Below, one piece after another: positions 53,309 through 61,362 of a stretch of 64,000 bases of DNA. This stretch comes from Qipengyuania intermedia (GTDB lineage: Bacteria > Pseudomonadota > Alphaproteobacteria > Sphingomonadales > Sphingomonadaceae), in NCBI RefSeq assembly GCF_019711615.1, contig NZ_JAIGNS010000001.1, forward strand, positions 682,001 through 746,000, in the 5' to 3' direction. The translations under genes and the position numbers were made by a program. Below the pieces are notes generated by a model. The model was not told the DNA's origin and ran no database searches. It saw only the letters and a list, made by a program, of their open reading frames with translations. Positions within the stretch are counted from its first letter, which is position 1. Each line of letters starts with the position of its first letter.

Positions 53309-53967
53309 GCCGCTCGGGCAAGGATCGCGACACGCGGGTGCGCACTGCCAAGAAGCGCAGTGAGTCCTCGACACGCTGGCTGCAGCGCCAGCTGAACGAT
53401 CCGTATGTGAAGCAGGCAAAGGCCGACGGCTACCGCAGCCGCGCCGCCTACAAGCTGATCGAGATGGACGAGAAATTCGGCATTTTGAAAGGTGCCAAAC
53501 GGATCGTCGATCTTGGCATCGCTCCGGGCGGGTGGAGCCAGGTCGCACGCAAGGTCGTGCCCAAGGCCGATATCGTGGGGATCGACCTGCTCGAAGTGGA
53601 GCCGATCGAAGGCGTCACCATCTTCCAGATGGATTTCATGGACGACGATGCGCCGCGCGTGCTGGAAGAGGCGCTGGGCGGCAAGGCCGACCTCGTCATG
53701 AGCGACATGGCCGCCAACACAGTGGGCCACAAGCAAACCGACCACCTGCGCACCATGGGCCTGGTCGAAGCAGGTGCATGGTTCGCAGTCGAAAACCTGG
53801 AAAAGGGCGGCACTTTCCTCGCCAAGGTCCTTGCGGGCGGCACCGACAAGGACCTGCTCGACCTGCTCAAGAAGCACTTCAAGACCGTGAAACACGCCAA
53901 GCCGCCTGCAAGCCGCAAGGGTTCGAGCGAGTGGTACGTGATCGCGCAGGGCTTCAAGGGCGACTGA
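53305..53967 (+). CDS. rlmE: 23S rRNA 2'-O-methyltransferase RlmE
   Basis: A 220-residue SAM-dependent methyltransferase that modifies U2552 of 23S rRNA in the peptidyl-transferase A loop. The SAM pocket DLGIAPGGWSQVA and the MSDMAANTVGHKQTDH region hold catalytic Lys/Asp residues of the K-D-K-E tetrad. N-terminal RSAKDR-like basic tail is usual in alphaproteobacteria. It overlaps ppx and is followed by a terminator. Confidence 0.96.
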   Translation: MSRSGKDRDTRVRTAKKRSESSTRWLQRQLNDPYVKQAKADGYRSRAAYKLIEMDEKFGILKGAKRIVDLGIAPGGWSQVARKVVPKADIVGIDLLEVEPIEGVTIFQMDFMDDDAPRVLEEALGGKADLVMSDMAANTVGHKQTDHLRTMGLVEAGAWFAVENLEKGGTFLAKVLAGGTDKDLLDLLKKHFKTVKHAKPPASRKGSSEWYVIAQGFKGD

Positions 53968-53991
53968 CGCCGCGCCTGCGCCGGATACGAA

Positions 53992-54014
53992 AAACCCCGC
54001 CGAAGCGGGGCTTT
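53992..54014 (+). terminator. Intrinsic terminator after rlmE
   Basis: CCCCGC (53995-54000) pairs with GCGGGG (54005-54010) around CGAA, with A-rich sequence before and CTTT after. It lies 30 nt after rlmE and upstream of the convergent cytochrome c gene. Confidence 0.8.
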
Positions 54015-54038
54015 CCTTAAATTGGTGGCGGCGAAGGC

Positions 54039-54743
54039 TTAGTCGACCTTGGTCGCGCCTTCGTTGTCGCCAGCAGCGTTGGCAGCGGGTACCGGCTGAT
54101 CCGCGCTCATCGCGCCTGCTGCTTCGGCTGCGCCCGCTTCTGCCCCTTCGACCGGGCCGGGGCCCGCACCAGGCGCGTCTTCACCTTCCGCCGGGGCAGC
54201 ATCGACCGGAGCCGGTGCCGGCTTGGCCGGAGCGCCGCCGTAGGTCGCCATGAACTCCATGACGTTGGCACGATCTTCCGGCTTGGACAGACCGGCGAAG
54301 CTCATCTTGGTGCCGGCGGCGAAGCCGCGCGGGCTCTTGAGCCACTCATTCATGTTTTCCCAGGTCCACTGGCCGCCCTTTTCGGTGAGGGCCGAGCTGT
54401 AGGCGAAACCGGCAGCATGCGCGCCAATCGCCGTGCCCATCACACCGTAAAGGTTCGGACCGATGCCGTTCGCGCCGCCCTGGTCGATGGTGTGGCAAGC
54501 CGTGCACTTGGCGAAAACCTTTTCGCCTGCTGCGGCGTCAGCGTTCGCGAGAAGTGTGCCGAGGTCCGGCCCGGCTTCTTCCGTGCCGGTTTCTTCACCC
54601 TTGACGAAATAGCCGAAGTCTTCGCCTTCGGGATAGCTGTTGTCGTCGGCGTGGAAGTACATGCCCGATGCGATCGACGCCCCGAGAGCGACGATACCGG
54701 CGAAGAGCACCCAACCGGAAGCGGTATTGAAACGATCGTCCAT
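54039..54743 (-). CDS. Membrane-anchored c-type cytochrome
   Basis: A 234-residue class I cytochrome c. An uncleaved N-terminal anchor (ASGWVLFAGIVALGASIASG) precedes an acidic linker, and the heme site is CTACH at about residue 81-85, with Met ligand in TKMSFAG. A Pro/Ala/Glu-rich C-terminal tail follows. This matches cytochrome cycM/c552-type electron carriers that link bc1 and terminal oxidases. It is divergent from pheA. Confidence 0.92.
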   Translation of the reverse strand: MDDRFNTASGWVLFAGIVALGASIASGMYFHADDNSYPEGEDFGYFVKGEETGTEEAGPDLGTLLANADAAAGEKVFAKCTACHTIDQGGANGIGPNLYGVMGTAIGAHAAGFAYSSALTEKGGQWTWENMNEWLKSPRGFAAGTKMSFAGLSKPEDRANVMEFMATYGGAPAKPAPAPVDAAPAEGEDAPGAGPGPVEGAEAGAAEAAGAMSADQPVPAANAAGDNEGATKVD

Positions 54744-54876
54744 TGCTTGAAAGCCTGCAAGAATCCGAAAGGTCTGTGGTTGGGCGCCGCTCTAGTGCCC
54801 TCGCCGCGCTCGCGCAAGTGCAGGCTGCGCAATAGCGCTTGCGATGGGCACAGTCGCGGCTTAGCAGCACGGCCCC

Positions 54877-55770
54877 ATGCGTAATTTCGCCAAGCCCGCA
54901 CTCGCCATGGTCGATTCCATGCGCCAAGCCGCCGCCGCCGATCCGGAACGCGCGATCGCGTTCGGGGGAGCGCCCGGTTCGAATTCGCACCAGGCGGCGA
55001 TGCAATTCGCGCCCGACGCGCTGCCGCTGCCCTTCCTCGGCTTCCAGGATGCGCTCGATGCGGTGAAGACCGGCGCGGCAGGCTGCGCGATGATCCCCAT
55101 CGAGAACAGCCAGCACGGGCGGGTGGCTGACATCCATTTCCTGCTTCCGGAAAGTGGCCTGTCCATCGTGGCGGAACATTTCATGCCGATCACCCATGCG
55201 CTGATGGCGACCGGCGATGGGCCGTTCGAGGCAGCCTACAGCCACCCCCAGGCGCTGGGCCAGTCGCGCAACTACCTGCGCGAGCGTGGCATCGTCCCGA
55301 TGAGCCATGCCGATACCGCGGGCGCGGCAGCTTTCGTCGCCGAGGAACAGGACCCGACGATCGCCGCCCTCGCCCCGCCGATGGCGGCGGAACTCTATGG
55401 CCTGAAGATCATCGAAAATGCGGTCGAGGACGCGCAGGACAACACCACGCGCTTCGTGGTGCTGGCCAAAGACCCGCGCTCGGCAAGCGATTTGGCCGAT
55501 GAAGACGCCATGACGACTTTCATCTTCGAGGTGAAGAACGTGCCCGCCGCGCTCTACAAGGCGCTGGGCTGCTTTGCGACGAACGGGGTCAATATGACCA
55601 AGCTGGAAAGCTACCAGGATGGCGCGAGCTTCGCTGCCACGATGTTCTATTGCGATATCGAGGGCGCGCCGGGAAACCCCCGCGTCGATGCAGCGCTCGA
55701 AGAACTGTCATTCCAGTGCAATTCGGTGCGCCTGCTCGGCAGTTACCAGCGCGCCCGCAAGCGGGGCTGA
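54877..55770 (+). CDS. pheA: Prephenate dehydratase
   Basis: A 297-residue monofunctional prephenate dehydratase that forms phenylpyruvate for phenylalanine synthesis. Motifs IPIENSQHGRV, SHPQALGQSRNYL and the signature TRFVVLAK are present, with a C-terminal ACT regulatory domain from about residue 205 (KALGCFATNGVNMTKLES). Chorismate mutase domain is missing, so mutase must come from another gene. Divergent from the cytochrome gene. Confidence 0.96.
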   Translation: MRNFAKPALAMVDSMRQAAAADPERAIAFGGAPGSNSHQAAMQFAPDALPLPFLGFQDALDAVKTGAAGCAMIPIENSQHGRVADIHFLLPESGLSIVAEHFMPITHALMATGDGPFEAAYSHPQALGQSRNYLRERGIVPMSHADTAGAAAFVAEEQDPTIAALAPPMAAELYGLKIIENAVEDAQDNTTRFVVLAKDPRSASDLADEDAMTTFIFEVKNVPAALYKALGCFATNGVNMTKLESYQDGASFAATMFYCDIEGAPGNPRVDAALEELSFQCNSVRLLGSYQRARKRG

Positions 55771-55780
55771 GCCGCGGAAA

Positions 55781-55808
55781 GGGCGAGCCGCTCGCAGGCG
55801 GCCCGCCC
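55781..55808. terminator. Hairpin between pheA and a convergent gene
   Basis: GGGCG-AGCCGC pairs with GCGGC-CGCCC (55781-55808) with a TCGCA loop. Minus-strand reading is followed by TTTCC. Moderate terminator candidate for the convergent pair. Confidence 0.5.
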
Positions 55809-55827
55809 TCCCGGGGGGATTAGCGCA

Positions 55828-56277
55828 TCAGTCGCGCCAGACCAGACGCTTGATCAGCAAGTCGCCCATGACGGTGCGATACTTTGCCCGATCGCCGCTC
55901 TCGGCCTGCAATTGCTGGATATTGCGCTGCATGAAGGACCGCATCTGGCGATTGCGCGCTTCCCACTCCTCATTGGACTGGAAATTTTCGAAGCGGGTGA
56001 TGAGCCACAGGTCCGGCTCTCCCTCGCGTGCGTGGCTGTTGGACCAAATCTCGTAGCTTTCGATCCAGCCCTGTTCGACGGCATAATCCATGCGTGTCCG
56101 CCATTCGCCGGCCAGCCAATTGGCATATTTGAGCCCGCCGCCATCTTCGAGGCTGACGCCGGTCACTTCGACCCATTCGGCGCCTTTCAAGGGATATTCG
56201 TCCTGGGCGTGCGCCGCCTGCGGAACGGCAAAGGCCAGCGTGGATGCCAATACTGCGGTCTTGATGAAGTGCTTCAT
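55828..56277 (-). CDS. Hypothetical exported protein
   Basis: A 149-residue protein with a signal peptide (MKHFIKTAVLASTLAFAVPQAAHA). The mature part is polar and Trp/Arg rich (AGEWRTRMDYAVEQGWIESYE and LWLITRFENFQSNEEWEAR), probably a small dimeric alpha-beta barrel like others with such a pattern, but no family is assigned. It lies alone on the minus strand and converges with pheA. Confidence 0.7.
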   Translation of the reverse strand: MKHFIKTAVLASTLAFAVPQAAHAQDEYPLKGAEWVEVTGVSLEDGGGLKYANWLAGEWRTRMDYAVEQGWIESYEIWSNSHAREGEPDLWLITRFENFQSNEEWEARNRQMRSFMQRNIQQLQAESGDRAKYRTVMGDLLIKRLVWRD

Positions 56278-56475
56278 ACCTGACTCCTTCTCTAACGAGT
56301 GCGGCGACCCGTGAGTGGCGTCAGGACCATGCGGCCCTACAGTTTCTGGATGTCCCCCAACGCTGGCTGCAAGGTGCGCCTCAACCCGAGCCGAGTCAAA
56401 AGCGGCGGCTAATTACCTGATTCAATATCCTGTTTCCGCTGGCCTTACATTGCTCTCCGTCGCTGCGACTCGGCG

Positions 56476-57567
56476 CTAGTCGTTGCCGTAAATCGCCACC
56501 TCATTGACCCCGTCGCTCGTCGCCCGGCCGCGATACATGCCCGCGGTGTTGAAACTGAAGAGCGCGTGTCCTTCCGGCGTGAGCAAGATGATCCCGCCAT
56601 CGCCGCCGAGTTGTTTGACATCGGCCATCACCTCATCGGCGATTTTTTGGGCCACCTCAGACACCAAGGGTAACGCCACTGCCACCATCACCTCGCCATC
56701 TTCGCTCGAAGTGTGGGGGACAGGTCCGGCGCCATACCCCTGCAAGCGCAGCCGGGCGCAGATTTCGTGCGCCACGCCCACGCGGATGAAATATTCGCCC
56801 CAACCGGTGGCCGAAACGGCGCAGGAGCGGTTGTCCGCAAAGGTGCCCGCGCCGATAATCGGCGCATCGCCCACGCGGCCCCAGCGCTTGCCGGTCATCC
56901 CGCCGGTCGACGTGCCCGCAGCCATGTTGCCCGCGGTATCGAGCGCCACTGCGCCGACCGTCCCGAACTTGAGGTCGACATCGAGCGAGGACAGTTGCCG
57001 CGCTTTCATCCGCTCCAGCGCCTCGCGCCGCCGTTCGGTGTCGAAATAGCTCGGCGGGACGATCTCGATGCCCTGCTCCACGGCGAAGTCCTCAGCGCCC
57101 TTGCCCGCAAGCATGACATGCGGGCTATCGGTCATGACCTTGCGCGCCAGCAGGATCGGATTGCGGATGTTGGTGACACCTGCCACCGCGCCTGCATCGC
57201 GGGTCGCCCCGTCCATGATCGAAGCGTCGAGTTCGTGGCTGCCTTCCCAGGTATAGACCGCTCCGCGGCCCGCATTGAAACGCGGCTCGTCCTCCAGCAG
57301 CAGGATCGCGGCCTCGACCGCGTCCATTGCCGTGCCGCCTTCGTCCAGCACCTTCGACCCTGCATCGAGCGCGGCCTGCAGAGCGGCGCGGTGGGCCGCG
57401 TCTTCTTCGGGCGTCATGTCCTCGCGCGAAATCGTGCCTGCCCCGCCATGGATGGCGAAGGACCAGCGGGTCCCGGCAGGTTCGGCGTCCCGGGCAGTCG
57501 CAGGGACCTGTCCGGCCAGCGCGACAACCGAAAAAACGAGGGCGAAGCGGGTGATAAATCCTCTCAT
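56476..57567 (-). CDS. Exported isoaspartyl peptidase/L-asparaginase
   Basis: A 363-residue Ntn-hydrolase of the type 2 asparaginase family. A signal peptide (FITRFALVFSVVALAG) leads to WSFAIHGGAGTI, and autocleavage before Thr is expected at FGTVGAVALDTAGNMAAGTS. It hydrolyses beta-aspartyl dipeptides and possibly asparagine in the periplasm. ATG 57567, giving MRGFITRF, is the right start since the 47 upstream residues are not conserved-looking. Confidence 0.92.
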   Translation of the reverse strand: MRGFITRFALVFSVVALAGQVPATARDAEPAGTRWSFAIHGGAGTISREDMTPEEDAAHRAALQAALDAGSKVLDEGGTAMDAVEAAILLLEDEPRFNAGRGAVYTWEGSHELDASIMDGATRDAGAVAGVTNIRNPILLARKVMTDSPHVMLAGKGAEDFAVEQGIEIVPPSYFDTERRREALERMKARQLSSLDVDLKFGTVGAVALDTAGNMAAGTSTGGMTGKRWGRVGDAPIIGAGTFADNRSCAVSATGWGEYFIRVGVAHEICARLRLQGYGAGPVPHTSSEDGEVMVAVALPLVSEVAQKIADEVMADVKQLGGDGGIILLTPEGHALFSFNTAGMYRGRATSDGVNEVAIYGND

Positions 57568-57678
57568 GCGAGAGTGATAGCAGGCAAAGTTATCCACTCC
57601 ACCCCTTCCGCAGCTTTTGTATGAATGCGTCATCGTGATACAGCGCGACGTTACGGAAACCATAAGGGGAGAGGTTTC

Positions 57679-58926
57679 GTGATTTTCGACAGATACAGAT
57701 TCGACCAACAGGTCGCGATGGAACTTGGCGAGAAGCTGCTATACGCGCTGATTGCCCTGGTCATTACATGGCTGGCCGCGCGCGCGGCCAAGTGGGCTTT
57801 CGCCAAGCTCGTGGACAATGTTTCCTTCTTTAATCGCGGAACTGGCAATGGCGCCAGTCTCGGCGAATCCCTCGGCAAGATCGTGGGACTGCTGATCTGG
57901 CTGTTCGGCCTGCTGATCATTCTCAACATCCTCGAACTCGGCGGGGTCGCAGGGCCGATCGACAGCCTGCTGGAGAACGTCGTCGACTTCCTGCCCAATC
58001 TGCTGTGGGCGGGCCTTATCTTCTTCATCGGCATGATGGTGGCGCGGATCGTACGCGATCTGGTGGTCACCTTCCTGCAGACGGTGGACTTCGACAAATG
58101 GGCCAACCGCGGCGGGGTGGACAATGTCACCGGAAATACCGCGATCAGCAAGACCATCGGAACCATCGTCTATGTGCTGATCGCCATCCCGGTCGCGATC
58201 GCCGCGCTGGAACGGTTGCAGATAGAATCGATATCGCGCCCGCTCAGCGGAATGCTCAACACCATCCTGCTGGCCATTCCCAACATCATCGGGGCGGCAT
58301 TGCTTCTGGGGCTGGCGTATCTGTTGAGCAAGTTCGTGCTCCAGATCATCAAGGAAGTCCTGCCCGGGCTGGGCGTGGATCGCGCCTTGGCCGACACCGG
58401 CCTCATGCCCGACGGCACAACCGCTTCCGGCATCATCGGACGGATCGCTCAGATCGCCATCATCCTGGCGGCGGCGATTGCCGCGACCCGATTGCTCGGC
58501 TTCCCAGAACTGACCGCCATTCTCGACCAGCTGCTGGAGCTCGGCGGACGCGTGATCTTCGGAGCGGTGGTCATCGCTTTCGGTTTCCTGATCGCGAACC
58601 TGCTTGCCCGGCTGATATCGGGCGATGCGGGCAGTTCGACTGCCGCCACGATCGTGCGGTGGGCGACGATCATACTGTTCGTCTTCATGGGCCTGCAGTT
58701 CACCGGCATCGGCGGGATGATCCCGGCCAACGCGCTGACGATCCTCATCGGCGGTGTAGCCGTAGCAGGCGCACTCGCCTTCGGCCTGGGTGGCCGGGAC
58801 TGGGCGGCGCGCAAGCTCGACCAGATGGACAACGATCTAGGGGGCGGCAGCGCTGCGGCACCCAAGCCCAAGCCGCGCAAGGCGGCTGCTCCCAAGAGCG
58901 ACGATCCGCTGCCTCCGGGCGCATAA
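57679..58926 (+). CDS. Mechanosensitive-channel-like TM-helix-repeat membrane protein
   Basis: A 415-residue integral membrane protein with several helices and two repeats of a conserved TM-helix block (GLIFFIGMMVARIVRDLVV and AVVIAFGFLIANLLARLIS), like MscS-related TM-helix-repeat proteins. The C-terminus is Pro/Lys/Ala rich. GTG start preceded by AGGGGAGAGG. A classical MscS beta domain is not evident, so a channel function is uncertain. It is followed by a strong terminator. Confidence 0.82.
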   Translation: MIFDRYRFDQQVAMELGEKLLYALIALVITWLAARAAKWAFAKLVDNVSFFNRGTGNGASLGESLGKIVGLLIWLFGLLIILNILELGGVAGPIDSLLENVVDFLPNLLWAGLIFFIGMMVARIVRDLVVTFLQTVDFDKWANRGGVDNVTGNTAISKTIGTIVYVLIAIPVAIAALERLQIESISRPLSGMLNTILLAIPNIIGAALLLGLAYLLSKFVLQIIKEVLPGLGVDRALADTGLMPDGTTASGIIGRIAQIAIILAAAIAATRLLGFPELTAILDQLLELGGRVIFGAVVIAFGFLIANLLARLISGDAGSSTAATIVRWATIILFVFMGLQFTGIGGMIPANALTILIGGVAVAGALAFGLGGRDWAARKLDQMDNDLGGGSAAAPKPKPRKAAAPKSDDPLPPGA

Positions 58927-58963
58927 GCAAAGCTACAAAGAGACCCCAAGGGGACGCAGGATC

Positions 58964-58996
58964 GGGGCGCGAGGCGAAAGCTCTCGCGCCCCTTTT
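58964..58996 (+). terminator. Intrinsic terminator
   Basis: GGGGCGCGAG (58964-58973) pairs with CTCGCGCCCC (58983-58992), followed by TTTT. A strong 10 bp stem downstream of the channel-like gene, just ahead of the SDR gene. Confidence 0.92.
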
Positions 58997-59036
58997 CGTT
59001 TCTGCTACGCTGGCCTCCACAAGGGAGAAGACAGCG

Positions 59037-59999
59037 ATGAGCGAATTCGGTTTCGAAAGTACGGCGGACGACGTTCTCGAAGGCAAGGACCTTTCGGGCC
59101 GCACCGCGCTGGTGACCGGCGGCTATTCCGGGCTGGGCCAGGAAACCGCGCGTGCGATGGCCGCGAAGGGCGCGCACATCATCCTGTCAGGCCGCGATGC
59201 GACCAAGCTGTCCGCTGCGGCCGATGCCATCGCGGAACAGACCGGAGCGACGGTCGATACGCTCAAATGCGACCTCGCCTCGCTCGACAGCATTCGCAAG
59301 GCGGCCGCCGAAGCGAAAGAGCGCTTCGAAAAGATCGACCTCCTGATCAACAATGCCGGCGTCATGGCCTGCGACCAGGCGAAGACAGCCGACGGTTTCG
59401 AAATGCAGTTCGGCACCAACCATGTCGGCCATTTCCTTCTGACCAACCTGCTCGTCCCCCTGCTGGAGAAGGGCGAGCGCCCGCGCATCGTCAACCTGTC
59501 GAGCCGCGGCCACCACATCGCGCCGGTCGACTTCGACGATCCGAATTTCGAAAGCCGCGATTACGACAAGTGGGTGAGCTACGGCCAGTCGAAAACGGCC
59601 AATGTCCTGTTCGCCGTGGGCCTTGAAAAGCGGCTCTCCGACAAGGGCATCCATGCCTATTCGCTGCATCCCGGCGGCATCATGACAAACCTCGGTCGCC
59701 ATATGAGCGATCAGGACATGGCCGATCTCATGGAGCGGATCCGCACGAACGCGGAAGAGCGCGGCGAAACCCCGGAGCCGTTCAAGACCATCCCGCAAGG
59801 CGCGGCGACCACCTGCTGGGCCGCGACGGCGGAAGAGCTGGAAGGCAATGGCGGACTCTACTGCGAAAACTGCCATGTCGCCGACCAGGACGACGAGAGC
59901 ACCGGTGGCGGCGTGCGCAGCTATGCGATCGATCCCGACAAGGCCGACCGCCTCTGGTCGCTGAGCGAGGAAATGGTCGGCGAAAGCTTCGCTTACTGA
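59037..59999 (+). CDS. SDR family oxidoreductase (WWOX/retinol dehydrogenase-like)
   Basis: A 320-residue short-chain dehydrogenase with TGGYSGLGQE, NNAGVM, NLSSRGHHIAPVDFDD and catalytic YGQSK. The long substrate loop and extended C-terminus suit the retinol-dehydrogenase/protochlorophyllide-reductase-like subgroup. AAGGGAGAAGACAGCG precedes the ATG. Its substrate is unknown; it is a monocistronic gene. Confidence 0.9.
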   Translation: MSEFGFESTADDVLEGKDLSGRTALVTGGYSGLGQETARAMAAKGAHIILSGRDATKLSAAADAIAEQTGATVDTLKCDLASLDSIRKAAAEAKERFEKIDLLINNAGVMACDQAKTADGFEMQFGTNHVGHFLLTNLLVPLLEKGERPRIVNLSSRGHHIAPVDFDDPNFESRDYDKWVSYGQSKTANVLFAVGLEKRLSDKGIHAYSLHPGGIMTNLGRHMSDQDMADLMERIRTNAEERGETPEPFKTIPQGAATTCWAATAEELEGNGGLYCENCHVADQDDESTGGGVRSYAIDPDKADRLWSLSEEMVGESFAY

Positions 60000-60049
60000 G
60001 CGGGGCGCCGCACCGGCGCTCCCGACACCCGGATTTTCTTTGCTCTCCT

Positions 60050-60075
60050 GTAACCGACCGACCAGCTCTCGCGAA
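60050..60075 (+). promoter_or_regulatory. SigF-type ECF autoregulatory promoter
   Basis: GTAACC at 60050-60055 is followed after exactly 16 bases by CGAA at 60072-60075. This is the motif I recall for Caulobacter SigF (GTAACC-N16-CGAA). It lies 38 bp upstream of the ATG of the ECF sigma gene, so autoregulation is likely. The match is exact. Confidence 0.7.
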
Positions 60076-60112
60076 TGGCGGTGAAGACAGGAAGTCGAGG
60101 GGAAGACGCGCG

Positions 60113-60643
60113 ATGATCGCCGACGAAGCCAGCATGGCGCAGATGATGGCCGCCTCGCAAAAGGGCGACCGCGCCATGTATCGCGCTCTGCTGATCGAAG
60201 TGCAATTGTGGCTCGAACGCTATTTCAGGAAGCGCGTGGCTCCCGCCCAGCTCGACGATCTGGTGCAGGAAGTGCTTTTGGCCGTGCACGCCAAGCGCGC
60301 CACCTGGGATCCGACACGGGCTTTCTATCCCTGGCTTGCCGCGATCGCGCGCTATCGCTGGATCGACCATCTGCGCAAAGTCTACCGCAGCGCGGAAGAC
60401 GAGCTTGGCGATCACGACGCGGCCGAGGACAGCGAGGAAGAGGCCGTCATGGCCCGCATGAGCCTCGAACGGCTGTTCGTCCACCTCCCCGACAAGCAGG
60501 CCGAAGTTATCGAGCTGGTCAAGATCGAAGGGCTGACCATCTCCGAAGCCTCGGCAAAGACCGGCCAGAGCGAAAGCCTGGTCAAAGTGAACATCCATCG
60601 CGGGCTGAAGAAACTGTCCGCGCTCGTAGAGAAAGCCGAATGA
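60113..60643 (+). CDS. ECF sigma factor (SigF-like)
   Basis: A 176-residue ECF sigma factor. Region 2 is seen as QLDDLVQEVLLAVHAKR and TRAFYPWLAAIARYRWIDHLRK, and region 4 as LPDKQAEVIELVKIEGLTIS and SLVKVNIHRGLKK. It is coupled by a 4 nt overlap to an NrsF-type anti-sigma gene. In Caulobacter, such SigF-NrsF pairs respond to chromate, cadmium and oxidative stress. The exact signal here is inferred. Confidence 0.93.
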   Translation: MIADEASMAQMMAASQKGDRAMYRALLIEVQLWLERYFRKRVAPAQLDDLVQEVLLAVHAKRATWDPTRAFYPWLAAIARYRWIDHLRKVYRSAEDELGDHDAAEDSEEEAVMARMSLERLFVHLPDKQAEVIELVKIEGLTISEASAKTGQSESLVKVNIHRGLKKLSALVEKAE

Positions 60644-61287
60644 CAATGACCCGGGTTCCGAACTCTCTTATCGACGATCTGGCGGATGATCTTGCGCCGG
60701 TAGAGCCGATCCGGCTTTCGCACGGCATCGCGCTGGTGGCCCTGTCGGCGGTGGCGACGGTCATCCTCGTCGAATTGCTCGACGGTCTGTGGCGCGGCAT
60801 CGTTTCCGGCCAGGCGTCCGGGGTTTTCTTTATCGTCAATGGCATGCTCGGAATGGTCGGGGCGGCGTCCGCCCTTGCCGTCCTGCGCATGGCCCGCCCC
60901 CGCGTCGGCAATACGCATGAAGGGGCGCGCTGGTCGTCTGCCATGCTGTTCCTGTTGCCGCTAACCGCACTGGCCGTCCTGGGCGTTGGCGGCATGACGA
61001 CCGCGCTGTTCGACGACCCCTATGGTGCGGGCTGTTTCCTTGCAGGGGCCGCTTTCGGACTGGTGACTGCCGCAGCGCTCGTGCTGTGGCTGCGCCGCGG
61101 CGCGCCGGTTTCGCTCAATGCCGCAGGGACCTACACCGGCATTGCAGCAGGCGCGATCGGCAGCTTCGCCTTCGGCCTTGCGTGCCCGATCGACACCATC
61201 GGCCACCTCGGCATCTGGCATGTGGCCCCCGTGGCACTGATGGCGCTGGCCGGCCGGTTCGCAATACCGCCGCTGGTCCGCTGGTAA
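60640..61287 (+). CDS. NrsF-family membrane anti-sigma factor (DUF1109)
   Basis: A 215-residue protein with six predicted membrane helices, typical of NrsF/DUF1109. Two conserved cysteines are visible in GAGCFLAGAAFG and GLACPIDTIGHLGIWH, which correspond to the metal- or redox-responsive Cys pair known in Caulobacter NrsF. ATG overlaps the sigma stop (ATGA). It probably sequesters the sigma factor at the membrane until the cysteines sense stress. Confidence 0.9.
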   Translation: MTMTRVPNSLIDDLADDLAPVEPIRLSHGIALVALSAVATVILVELLDGLWRGIVSGQASGVFFIVNGMLGMVGAASALAVLRMARPRVGNTHEGARWSSAMLFLLPLTALAVLGVGGMTTALFDDPYGAGCFLAGAAFGLVTAAALVLWLRRGAPVSLNAAGTYTGIAAGAIGSFAFGLACPIDTIGHLGIWHVAPVALMALAGRFAIPPLVRW

Positions 61288-61362
61288 GGCGCATTCGTCG
61301 GGCCAGTGCTTGCCAAGTGGCGCGCGGCTCGGCAGTCCTTCCGGCAACAGGAGGGAATACCC

